Position numbers and translations under genes: made by a program. A stretch of 28,544 nucleotides of DNA from a virus: positions 1 through 28,544 of the IMG/VR virus record IMGVR_UViG_3300001460_000132; one strand, given 5' to 3'. The first letter of the stretch is position 1. Each line of letters starts with the position of its first letter. The notes under the pieces are model-generated. The model saw nothing but the letters and a program-made list of their open reading frames with translations, was not told the DNA's origin and searched no databases. This document shows, piece by piece, positions 13,437 to 19,198 of the stretch.

Positions 13437-13649
13437 ATGAAAGTAAACAGAGTATATAAAACAGTTCGACCTATGAAAAGGTTTGGCAATTTAATAAAGG
13501 ACATATTATTTCCTACTGAATCCAAACATGGTTGGTGTAGATACCCTTTGTATGCCAAAACAAAAAAGCAAAAGGAATTGTATATGGCTATAATAATAGA
13601 ACACTTAGATAATAGAATAGAAATAAATCCAGAAATAGAAATTCAATAG
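13437..13649 (+). CDS. Small basic protein, unknown
   Basis: The 70-residue protein has a basic N-terminal half (MKVNRVYKTVRPMKRFGNLI) and a conserved-looking core KHGWCRYPLYAKTKKQKELY, followed by a helix (MAIIIEHLDNRIEINPEIEI). The ATG at 13437 has the TAATTATG context. No known family is recognised. The gene ends in an AATTCAATA word (13640-13648) that overlaps the stop codon. Confidence 0.6.
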   Translation: MKVNRVYKTVRPMKRFGNLIKDILFPTESKHGWCRYPLYAKTKKQKELYMAIIIEHLDNRIEINPEIEIQ

Positions 13650-13650
13650 T

Positions 13651-13821
13651 ATGACACATCAAGAAGACTTAAACAGAATTGAAATTAGACATCTTAGAGA
13701 AATGAATCAAATATTTAAAGCTGAAATAATAGAACTTAAAGATATAAATCAAACACTACAAGCCACTGTTGAATTGTATCTACAAAAACAACAAGAAGAA
13801 TATAGAAAGAGTAAAGTATGA
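13651..13821 (+). CDS. Small coiled-coil protein, unknown
   Basis: The 56 residues are one long charged helix (LNRIEIRHLREMNQIFKAEI then IELKDINQTLQATVELYLQK), with a heptad-like spacing of Leu/Ile, so a coiled-coil dimer is likely. It starts one base after the previous stop, and its TGA overlaps the next ATG. Function unknown. Confidence 0.6.
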   Translation: MTHQEDLNRIEIRHLREMNQIFKAEIIELKDINQTLQATVELYLQKQQEEYRKSKV

Positions 13822-13961
13822 AACTACTAACTTTCGAAATAAAAGAAGTAGGTCAAGAAGTTTATACTAAGCAATTCAATACGGATAGGTCAATTCAATA
13901 CACCATTCAACAATACTCAAGGCATCGCCAAATTCAATATATGAATTTAATAACGAAATAA
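13818..13961 (+). CDS. 47-residue protein rich in AATTCAATA words
   Basis: The frame starts at an ATGA overlap and encodes MKLLTFEIKEVGQEVYTKQF, then NTDRSIQYTIQQYSRHRQIQ and YMNLITK. The DNA carries AATTCAATA at 13873, 13892 and 13931 and AATTTAATA at 13944, read in more than one codon phase (QFNT, SIQY, QIQY, NLI). The segment could thus be a coding gene whose 3' half has been shaped by, or grown from, the same motif that fills the phage's gaps. Translation is supported only by the overlap. Confidence 0.5.
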   Translation: MKLLTFEIKEVGQEVYTKQFNTDRSIQYTIQQYSRHRQIQYMNLITK

Positions 13962-13999
13962 GTAAAAAATAATATAATATCAAAATAATTATAATATTG

Positions 14000-14030
14000 T
14001 TTGTCAGTTGCAGAATTAATTATATATTTG
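14000..14030 (+). promoter_or_regulatory. Bacteroidota promoter with GTCAGTTG variant (second block)
   Basis: TTTG (14000-14003), a 19-base spacer and TATATTTG (14023-14030) match the consensus fully. GTCAGTTG at 14003-14010 is a one-base variant of the GTCAGGTG element and sits 20 bases before the -7 box, as in the promoters at 12025 and 14686. It decides the start of the next gene: the ATG at 14052, 29 bases after the -7 box, and not the TTG at 14001, which is inside the promoter. Confidence 0.8.
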
Positions 14031-14051
14031 TGTAAACTTAAAATAAAAACA

Positions 14052-14486
14052 ATGAGAATATTAGAAACAAAACTTTACACCATTGATGAACACCCTGACA
14101 GAGAATTGTGTTTTGATTATATTAGAGATAATTGGCATGATTTAAATCAATATTCTGTTGATGAAGTAGCAGAAAGCATAATAGCATTATCCAAAGTAAT
14201 TGGAGGAAGCTACGATTATTCAATAGGACAATTTCAAGATAGGGGAGAATTTATCTCTTTTTATGATTATGACAAAGAAGAGTTAATAAAATTAAATGCT
14301 GATGACTGCCCATTAACAGGGTTAACATGGGATATAGATTTAATTCATGGTATGCAAAAAGATGATAAGAATAGAGTTTTAAGAGCATTACATAATGACA
14401 GCAGATATGTTTATTCAAATGAAGGATTATTAGAATTATGTTTTGCTAATGATTATGAATTTAATGAACAAGGTAAAGTAATTTAA
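14052..14486 (+). CDS. Acidic protein, unknown, single-gene transcript
   Basis: From the ATG at 14052 the product has 144 residues; the longer frame starting at 14001 would run through the promoter and is rejected. The protein is acidic and aromatic (YTIDEHPDRELCFDYIRDNW, GEFISFYDYDKEELIKLNAD), with a basic patch only near MQKDDKNRVLRALHN. I do not recognise it with confidence. It may be an acidic DNA-mimic-like or antirestriction-type protein, but this is a guess from composition. A full promoter before it and a terminator after it make it a single-gene early transcript. Confidence 0.75.
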   Translation: MRILETKLYTIDEHPDRELCFDYIRDNWHDLNQYSVDEVAESIIALSKVIGGSYDYSIGQFQDRGEFISFYDYDKEELIKLNADDCPLTGLTWDIDLIHGMQKDDKNRVLRALHNDSRYVYSNEGLLELCFANDYEFNEQGKVI

Positions 14487-14548
14487 TAGCAATTCAATAG
14501 ACGTAAATTTAATACCCTAGCAATTCAATAGATGTAAATTTAATACAC
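14487..14548 (+). repeat. Tandem duplication of a 31-bp unit
   Basis: The unit beginning TAGCAATTCAATAGA and ending AAATTTAATAC plus two bases occurs at 14487-14517 and 14518-14548 with two differences. Each unit holds one AATTCAATA and, 15 bases later, one AATTTAATA. The first unit starts directly after the stop codon of the preceding gene. Confidence 0.8.
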
Positions 14549-14591
14549 CCCACCTGTTCAGAAAATGCTTGTTTTCTGTTGGGTTCTTTTT
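14548..14591 (+). terminator. Terminator after the single-gene transcript
   Basis: CAGAAAA (14559-14565) pairs perfectly with TTTTCTG (14572-14578) around TGCTTG. An outer CCCA/TGGG pair may extend it, and TTCTTTTT follows at 14584-14591. Confidence 0.65.
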
Positions 14592-14685
14592 GGGCAATCT
14601 GCAAAGCTATAAACAAATAAAGCATAAAAACAAGATAATTCTTATAAAATATTTATTTTACAGAGGTATAGAAAAAATAATTGGT

Positions 14686-14722
14686 TTTGTTGTTGTCAGG
14701 TGGAAATATTTACATATATATT
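14686..14722 (+). promoter_or_regulatory. Promoter with GTCAGGTG element (third block)
   Basis: GTCAGGTGGAAATA at 14695-14708 repeats the 14-mer at 12029 exactly. TATATATT starts 20 bases after the G, where the other two promoters have their -7 box, so it is a weaker -7. TTTG (14686-14689) and TTG (14690-14692, 14693-14695) lie upstream. The ATG at 14750 is 35 bases after the -7 position. Confidence 0.6.
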
Positions 14723-14749
14723 AGCTAAATATTAATTAAAAACTATAAT

Positions 14750-15043
14750 ATGAAAAAAGTAAACATTGAATTAAGAGACAAAACAACTGACATTCTAAAA
14801 AAATATCTTCTTAAAGATGGTTTAATGTCAAAATTTGCTATTTGTTATTTCGTAAACCATGAGATGACAGAGGAAACTGCCAGATGTTTTATAGGTTTAG
14901 AGTTTTGGAAAAACAACCATAGCAAAAGAATAGATAATATCGACATGCAAATAACTTTAATGCATGATTTAAAAGGTATCATAAACAACGAAGAATGTTT
15001 TTTGCCTCGTTCAAATGAATATCAAAAATTCTGTACAATATGA
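14750..15043 (+). CDS. Small protein, unknown (97 residues)
   Basis: First gene of the third promoter-led block. The protein starts with a basic helix (MKKVNIELRDKTTDILKKYL), followed by MSKFAICYFVNHEMTEETAR and a Trp/His-containing part (GLEFWKNNHSKRIDNIDMQI). It appears to be a soluble alpha/beta protein. No family is recognised. Its stop overlaps the next ATG by four bases. Confidence 0.7.
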   Translation: MKKVNIELRDKTTDILKKYLLKDGLMSKFAICYFVNHEMTEETARCFIGLEFWKNNHSKRIDNIDMQITLMHDLKGIINNEECFLPRSNEYQKFCTI

Positions 15044-15240
15044 AAACAAACAGATTTAAAACTATTGAAGCTTTCTCAAATTACGCTTCCGAAAACTATC
15101 TTGACTTTTGGCACTGCCAAGATAAAGATATATTAAGAGCTTGGAATTATTATAATTCAGAAGATGCCAGGATAAATAATTTCTCATTAAATTATTGTCT
15201 TGATGTATCTCTTGAAATTTCACAATATAATTACTTATGA
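15040..15240 (+). CDS. Small aromatic protein, unknown (66 residues)
   Basis: The ATG at 15040 overlaps the previous TGA, and its own stop overlaps the next ATG. The sequence is rich in Tyr, Asn and Asp (TIEAFSNYASENYLDFWHCQ, YNSEDARINNFSLNYCLDVS). No domain, signal peptide or membrane segment is visible. Function unknown. The double ATGA coupling supports expression. Confidence 0.6.
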   Translation: MKTNRFKTIEAFSNYASENYLDFWHCQDKDILRAWNYYNSEDARINNFSLNYCLDVSLEISQYNYL

Positions 15241-15338
15241 AAAACCTATTTAAAATATTATCCGAGATTTTCGCGTTTGGTATGTTCGCCTTTGTTATTG
15301 GCGTTTGCCTTATCTTATTAATTAACTTATTTATATAA
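15237..15338 (+). CDS. 33-residue single-helix membrane peptide
   Basis: The frame starts at the ATGA overlap and encodes MKNLFKILSEIFAFGMFAFV then IGVCLILLINLFI. After a short basic start the whole peptide is one hydrophobic helix. It is followed two bases later by another gene with a membrane helix. Such peptides in phages can be antiholins, pore formers or partners of larger membrane proteins; none of these can be chosen here. Confidence 0.5.
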   Translation: MKNLFKILSEIFAFGMFAFVIGVCLILLINLFI

Positions 15339-15340
15339 CT

Positions 15341-15514
15341 ATGAAAACAAAAAGAATTAAAGAACTTAACACGATGTTTAAAGCACCTAAGAACGCACCT
15401 AAGCAACGCAAACCAATATTCGAAAGGTTTGTACTGCACCCCATGACAATAGCGTTAAGCGTGTATTTATTCATTATATTATCAACTATTATTTTAACCC
15501 TTAAACTATATTAA
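15341..15514 (+). CDS. Small membrane protein with basic N-terminus
   Basis: The 57 residues have a very basic, Pro-containing first half (KTKRIKELNTMFKAPKNAPK, then QRKPIFERF) and a C-terminal membrane helix (TIALSVYLFIILSTIILTL). The layout, cytoplasmic basic tail plus C-terminal anchor, differs from the preceding one-helix peptide. Codons with more G and C (CGC, GCG, GTG, ACG) appear than in neighbours. Function unknown. Confidence 0.55.
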   Translation: MKTKRIKELNTMFKAPKNAPKQRKPIFERFVLHPMTIALSVYLFIILSTIILTLKLY

Positions 15515-15516
15515 TT

Positions 15517-15906
15517 ATGAAAACAACATTTCAACCTAATTTAAATATTCTACTTTACAAATATGAATATGATTTTATTAAATGGATAGATAAAGAATGT
15601 AAAGAATACAGATATAATAGCGATAATTCCCCTATGTGGATACAATACAAGGGTTTTGATTGGGAATCTAAAGATAAAATATACTTTAAATCTAGTCAAT
15701 ACGAAAAAATGAATTTAACTATTGAAATAGATAAAAAAGATGTTGATTTATTTACTGGAGTTGCTTTTGATATAAAAAAATTAGATTATAAAGAAATTTA
15801 CAACCATTTCAGAGATTTAAAATATAATTACATAAGAAATAATTATCCAGAAATTTATAATCTTCATGATTCATGGAGGAAATTAAACTATAATAAAACT
15901 ATATAA
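15517..15906 (+). CDS. Unknown protein (129 residues)
   Basis: The ATG at 15517 has the TTAATTATG context. The protein is Tyr/Lys/Asp-rich (YEYDFIKWIDKECKEYRYNS, MWIQYKGFDWESKDKIYFKS, LTIEIDKKDVDLFTGVAFDI), probably alpha/beta and soluble. I do not recognise the family. It sits two bases before a gene of similar size and composition, with which it may act. Confidence 0.7.
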   Translation: MKTTFQPNLNILLYKYEYDFIKWIDKECKEYRYNSDNSPMWIQYKGFDWESKDKIYFKSSQYEKMNLTIEIDKKDVDLFTGVAFDIKKLDYKEIYNHFRDLKYNYIRNNYPEIYNLHDSWRKLNYNKTI

Positions 15907-15908
15907 CT

Positions 15909-16289
15909 ATGAAAACAAGAAACGATATTATTAAAGAATGGACAGAAACAATTGAAGACATTATAAAAGAAGTAAAAAAATATGAGTTTGAAGATAATGA
16001 GTGGTCGGATTTTATATTAGGTAATGACAAAGACGATTTTGTTGACAAAGTAAATGATTTAATTTGGGAGTATATAGACGGTAACCAAGACGTTATTTAT
16101 ACATATAATGCAAAAGAAATTTCTGGTATTATTGGCATTTATGACTGCTTTGATGAATGGGATTTAACAGGTGAACAATTTAAAAATTGGTCACAATGTG
16201 CATTCGCTAATATATATGATTTAATACACGAAAACATTTGTATTGATAAGCTTATAAGACAGGAATTAATTAACGATACATTAAATTAA
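15909..16289 (+). CDS. Acidic unknown protein (126 residues)
   Basis: The 126-residue product is strongly acidic and helical (IIKEWTETIEDIIKEVKKYE, DKDDFVDKVNDLIWEYIDGN, FDEWDLTGEQFKNWSQCAFA). No catalytic motif is visible. The acidic, Trp-containing pattern with a 'D-x-x-D-x-V-D-K-V-N-D-L-I-W-E' helix suggests a protein-binding or DNA-mimic role, which is inference. Two bases separate it from the preceding gene. Confidence 0.7.
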   Translation: MKTRNDIIKEWTETIEDIIKEVKKYEFEDNEWSDFILGNDKDDFVDKVNDLIWEYIDGNQDVIYTYNAKEISGIIGIYDCFDEWDLTGEQFKNWSQCAFANIYDLIHENICIDKLIRQELINDTLN

Positions 16290-16294
16290 ACATC

Positions 16295-16474
16295 ATGCAC
16301 CGACTAGAAAAAAACATATTGCACCATGCAAACAAAAGAAGAGAACAAAGAAAATATTTGGTTTGGATAGGTGGCACACATAACGCCTTTAATACATTAG
16401 ACGAAGCCACAACAGAACAACAAAGCTGGATAAATAAAGGTTATACAGACATTCAAATTGAAACAATAAATTAA
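16295..16474 (+). CDS. Small basic protein, last gene of the island
   Basis: A 59-residue frame from the ATG at 16295 encodes MHRLEKNILHHANKRREQRK, then YLVWIGGTHNAFNTLDEATT and a C-terminal EQQSWINKGYTDIQIETIN. The second half, 'V-W-I-G-G ... F-x-T-x-x-E-A ... W-x-x-K-G-Y ... I', looks like a compact beta-alpha-beta unit. No family is recognised. A terminator follows 37 bases after the stop. Confidence 0.6.
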   Translation: MHRLEKNILHHANKRREQRKYLVWIGGTHNAFNTLDEATTEQQSWINKGYTDIQIETIN

Positions 16475-16511
16475 ATTATATTAATCTTTTATCGTCTTTT
16501 ATTGATATTAC

Positions 16512-16535
16512 ACCCCTTTAATTAGGGGTTTTTTT
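16512..16535 (+). terminator. Terminator closing the small-gene island
   Basis: ACCCCT (16512-16517) and AGGGGT (16524-16529) pair perfectly around TTAATT, followed by a seven-T run. Confidence 0.85.
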
Positions 16536-16636
16536 ATATCTAACATTCTGTTACATTCCTAACAATTAGTTAGTTATGATTAATTAAATAGTCAATATGT
16601 ATATTTCTTTATCTTTATCAGCTAAAACAAGCCATA

Positions 16637-16674
16637 TAAAGCAATTTAAGCACCATTTAAAGCAGTTTAACACC
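16637..16674 (+). repeat. Imperfect direct repeat of about 18 bp
   Basis: TAAAGCAATTTAAGCACC (16637-16654) is followed by TAAAGCAGTTTAACACC (16658-16674), differing by one substitution and one missing base. Period is 21 bases. Function unknown. Confidence 0.6.
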
Positions 16675-16741
16675 TTATGTGGTACTATCTATCCATTTTA
16701 ATACTAAAGTGTCTTAAAACGTCTCTAATTCAATATATATA

Positions 16742-16754
16742 CCCCCTCTGGGGG
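16742..16754. other. Compact GC hairpin
   Basis: CCCCC and GGGGG flank TCT, a perfect five-pair stem in otherwise A+T-rich DNA. No long T run follows on the + strand, so it is not a clear terminator. Confidence 0.55.
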
Positions 16755-16863
16755 ATTTGAAATGTATCTTAGTATATTACTCCACTCTCTCTACACTTCA
16801 TACTTTCCATCTGACACTTGTATATCCCTTATGAATTCAATACCTTTATGAATCTAATAGGGT

Positions 16864-17097
16864 ATGGCTAGAAAAATAATACATGACCAGAATTATCTTA
16901 AGGCAATATCTTATTGCATGGATAATGGCATAAAGATATATGCAGTGCCAAAGAACAGCAAAGAGTACTTTGTAGAGGTTAATGATAATGGAAACATATT
17001 CCGTAGTCCTGAGGCATATAATCTAAAAAAGTGGAGCAATAAAATCATTGAGCTTTATGTATTCTACTACTACAAACATAACCCAACCGACAAATAG
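16864..17097 (+). CDS. Small protein between two control regions
   Basis: The 77-residue product reads MARKIIHDQNYLKAISYCMD, NGIKIYAVPKNSKEYFVEVN, then IFRSPEAYNLKKWSNKIIEL and a Tyr-rich tail. It looks like a small alpha/beta domain. I have a vague memory of similar proteins in marine phages but know no function. It begins right after an AATCTAATAGGGT word and ends just before repeat array B. This parallels the winged-helix gene that ends at array A, so a role tied to the array is possible. Confidence 0.7.
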   Translation: MARKIIHDQNYLKAISYCMDNGIKIYAVPKNSKEYFVEVNDNGNIFRSPEAYNLKKWSNKIIELYVFYYYKHNPTDK

Positions 17098-17116
17098 TCA
17101 GATTATATATGTTATA

Positions 17117-17233
17117 TATATATACATAGTGTATATATAGCATAGTGTAATATATAACATAGTGTAATATATAACATAGTGTATATATATATAGTGTAAT
17201 ATATAACATAAAGTATTATATTGCATAGTGTAT
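17117..17233 (+). repeat. Palindromic repeat array B (six copies, about 17-bp period)
   Basis: Copies of the array A core (variants of TACATAGTGTA) begin at 17123, 17139, 17156, 17173, 17188 and 17222; spacings are 16, 17, 17, 15 and 34 (two periods). The first copy is a near-perfect palindrome with ten-base arms (TATATATACA and TGTATATATA around TAG). Later copies vary in the left arm (AGCA, AACA, TATA, TGCA) but keep TAGTGTA. The array fills the gap before the structural module. No protein is encoded here; open frames through it are low-complexity Tyr/Ile/Met strings. Confidence 0.85.
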
Positions 17234-17333
17234 ATCATGTATAACATATACATACATAATATCATATATAACTGACATATATTCAGTTGGAGATATGTAA
17301 AGTACAAAAACAATATAAATTATTAATTATAAT

Positions 17334-18050
17334 ATGGCACTAAAACAAATCGAATTAGAAGTACCAACAACTCTATCTAACATTAAACTTTGGCAATACC
17401 AAAAGTATATGAAAGTCATAGAGCAGAACAAGACAGAAGATGCCGAAGACACAGAAAAAGTAAATGATTTCTTGAATATGAAACTTGTAGAAATATTCTG
17501 TAACGTATCATTAAGAGATGTAAGCAAAATACCTTTGAAAGAATACGAAAAAGTTTTAACTATACTAAACAAAGCATTTGAAGAGAAACCTAAGCTTATA
17601 CAAAGATTTAACTTGTTAGACGTAGATATGGGGTTTGTACCTAAGTTAGATGATATTACTCTTGGTGAATATGTAGATATTGAAACTAATATTACTGATT
17701 GGCAAAAAATGCATAAAGCTATGGCTGTATTGTATCGACCTGTTAATTTTAAGGCAAAAGATAAATACACAGTTGCACCATACAAGGTAAATGAAGAAAT
17801 ACAAGAACTGATGAAAGAGATGCCATTAGATGTAGCAATAAGTTCAATGGTTTTTTTTTACGCTTTAGGGAAGGAGTTACTGGGAGCTATACCGAAATAT
17901 TTGGAGCAACGTCTGAAGAAAGAGGATATGCAACAGCTAGAGATGCATTTGCAAAAAAGTGGGGTTGGTATCAATCAATTTATGCACTCGCTAAAGGTGA
18001 TGTCAGAAACTTCAATACAGTTGCCGAGCTTCCACTCTACCAGTGTTTAA
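17334..18050 (+). CDS. Tail assembly chaperone, zero-frame product (gpG-like)
   Basis: The 238-residue protein starts MALKQIELEVPTTLSNIKLW and is mostly helical and acidic, with LDDITLGEYVDIETNITDWQ in the middle and PLDVAISSMVFFYALGKELL near residues 167-186. I recognise this general type from tail-assembly chaperone genes of Bacteroidota phages. In tailed phages such proteins coat the tape measure during tail assembly and are made in a short form and a frameshifted long form. The gene opens the structural module after array B. From 17859 onward its DNA also encodes a second frame (see the frameshift product). Confidence 0.75.
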   Translation: MALKQIELEVPTTLSNIKLWQYQKYMKVIEQNKTEDAEDTEKVNDFLNMKLVEIFCNVSLRDVSKIPLKEYEKVLTILNKAFEEKPKLIQRFNLLDVDMGFVPKLDDITLGEYVDIETNITDWQKMHKAMAVLYRPVNFKAKDKYTVAPYKVNEEIQELMKEMPLDVAISSMVFFYALGKELLGAIPKYLEQRLKKEDMQQLEMHLQKSGVGINQFMHSLKVMSETSIQLPSFHSTSV

Positions 18051-18121
18051 ATTATTTAGCATTTGAAAAAGAAAAAACAGATATAGAACAACAAGAATTA
18101 AAAAAAGCATATAGACAATGA
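17334..18121 (+). CDS. Tail assembly chaperone, -1 frameshift product (gpGT-like)
   Basis: The -1 frame is open from 17795 to a TGA at 18119-18121 and holds no ATG, GTG or TTG codon, so it cannot start by itself. Its later part is clearly protein-like: AFAKKWGWYQSIYALAKGDV, then RNFNTVAELPLYQCLNYLAF and a charged helical end. A -1 slip on the T-TTT-TTT run at 17852-17858 would join 175 zero-frame residues to 87 residues of this frame (262 in total). This equals the G/GT arrangement of phage lambda and many siphophages. The stop overlaps the next gene's ATG. A missing T in the assembly would give a single long gene instead. Confidence 0.75.
17850..17860 (+). other. Slippery T9 run, probable -1 frameshift site
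   Basis: Zero-frame codons are GTT TTT TTT TAC, so the heptamer T-TTT-TTT (17852-17858) lets both ribosomal tRNAs re-pair after a one-base slip back. Reading then continues TTA CGC TTT in the -1 frame. Confidence 0.7.
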
Positions 18122-18609
18122 CAAGTTTTTACGACATACTAGACAAACTTAAAACCTACCTTCAAGGTAATACAAATGTTAATTCAGTTACTTTTGGTGA
18201 TATATTTGAAGTGGACTTAGCTAAACAAACTATATTTCCATTATCACATATAATTGTAAATAGATGTACATTTCAAGACCATGTAGTTCAATTCAATCTA
18301 CAAGTTATCTGTATGGATATTGTAAACGAAACTAAACTAGATAAAAAAGATTTAGATAACTATTTTCACGATATAAATAATAAGCAAGATGTACTTAACA
18401 CACAATTTGCCGTAGTTAATGGTTTACAGTCGGCACTTAGAAGAGGAGAATTGTTTTCTGAATTATATCAAATAGATACAGATTACAGTGCTAATATGTT
18501 TGAGGACAGGTTTGAGAATTTACTTGCTGGTTGGAGTTTAGATTTATCTATTACTGTTGCTAACAATCAAATATCAGATATTAATGCTAACGGTCAATCT
18601 CCTTGTTAA
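18118..18609 (+). CDS. Tail-completion / terminator-like structural protein
   Basis: The 163-residue protein starts at an ATG overlapping the frameshift product's stop. It opens MTSFYDILDKLKTYLQGNTN, has strand-rich middle parts (FPLSHIIVNRCTFQDHVVQF, NLQVICMDIV) and ends in FEDRFENLLAGWSLDLSITV. I associate this pattern with a virion protein common in Bacteroidota phages. The size and fold pattern resemble tail terminator or tail completion proteins, which cap the tail tube. That function is inferred from neighbours; structural role is more certain than the exact one. Confidence 0.65.
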   Translation: MTSFYDILDKLKTYLQGNTNVNSVTFGDIFEVDLAKQTIFPLSHIIVNRCTFQDHVVQFNLQVICMDIVNETKLDKKDLDNYFHDINNKQDVLNTQFAVVNGLQSALRRGELFSELYQIDTDYSANMFEDRFENLLAGWSLDLSITVANNQISDINANGQSPC

Positions 18610-19193
18610 TGAGTTTCAGATTAAAAAATACAGAATTGTTTTTAATTGGATATGCTAACAGGCTTATACGTTTGGCTAAATTAGAAATAGAGAAACCTAG
18701 ACAAAGAACATATAATAGTGTTAAGTTTGGCAGTAGAACATTAAATGAGCCGTTAGATTCATCTGGTAAATTAAAAGACAGTTTTGTTTTAGACAAGAAA
18801 ACAGTTAGGAAAAACAACTTCTTTGAATTAAATGTAAAAGGTAATGCTTATGGAGAAAAAGTGGATGAAGGAACAAAAGCAGGAACGAGCCCTTCTGTAC
18901 CACAAATAATCAGTTGGATAAACAACAAACCAGTTACATTGTTAGATTCTAATCAAAACAAATTATCTAATATAACAGAAAAAGGAAAAAATAGAATAGC
19001 AAATCAAATAGCACAAAAAATAAAAAGAGAAGGTATAAGACCAACTAACTTTTTGACTGACTTAGTAAATAAAGAAATAAATAATATAATGGGAGTTGCA
19101 CCTGAAATAACAAAAGATATTAGCAATAACATAGATGATTTTATGAAAATGCTTGGTTATTATAAAAGTGGAAATACATTTAAATTAAAATAA
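18609..19193 (+). CDS. HK97 gp10-like / virion morphogenesis protein
   Basis: The ATG at 18609 shares its A with the previous TAA; an upstream in-frame TTG at 18603 would add two residues and is less likely. The 194-residue product starts MSFRLKNTELFLIGYANRLI. A central segment, NAYGEKVDEGTKAGTSPSVP then QIISWINNKPV, resembles the 'Y-x-x-x-v-x-x-G-T-x-x' part of HK97 gp10-like neck proteins. A basic helical C-terminus (NRIANQIAQKIKREGIRPTN, FLTDLV) follows. It probably acts at the head-tail joint or tail end. The assignment is moderate. Confidence 0.6.
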   Translation: MSFRLKNTELFLIGYANRLIRLAKLEIEKPRQRTYNSVKFGSRTLNEPLDSSGKLKDSFVLDKKTVRKNNFFELNVKGNAYGEKVDEGTKAGTSPSVPQIISWINNKPVTLLDSNQNKLSNITEKGKNRIANQIAQKIKREGIRPTNFLTDLVNKEINNIMGVAPEITKDISNNIDDFMKMLGYYKSGNTFKLK

Positions 19194-19198
19194 TAAAA

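Larger units (their letters stand above)
16475..16863 (+). other. 389-bp non-coding control-like region
   Basis: No gene is visible on either strand. The region holds a terminator (16512), an imperfect direct repeat (16637), a GC hairpin (16742), and a pyrimidine-rich tract on the + strand (about 16780-16830) that breaks the A-rich pattern of the rest of the window. AATTCAATA occurs at 16727 and 16834, and AATCTAATAGGGT ends directly before the next ATG. It could hold an origin, a packaging site or a late promoter. Confidence 0.6.

Noticed and set aside
14001-14051. TTG start for the 14052 gene
   Set aside because: The extra 17 codons coincide with a full -33/-7 promoter; the ATG at 14052 has the usual A-rich leader.
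15062-15439. 125-residue minus-strand frame
   Set aside because: It lies opposite four tightly coupled plus-strand genes and has no recognisable domain or leader.
16475-16863. tRNA gene in the long gap
   Set aside because: No cloverleaf, T-loop GTTCRA or acceptor pairing was found by eye; none was seen elsewhere in the window either.
17123-17232. CRISPR array in the 17-bp repeat region
   Set aside because: Repeats are short and palindromic, with no unique spacers of 25-40 bases and no cas genes.
17098-17313. 71-residue minus-strand frame in the gap before the structural module
   Set aside because: It runs through repeat array B and encodes a low-complexity Tyr/Ile/Met string; no other gene is on the minus strand.
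17327-17785. 152-residue minus-strand frame opposite the tail chaperone
   Set aside because: It is a Ser/Leu/Phe-rich antisense shadow of an acidic helical protein, without a plausible domain.
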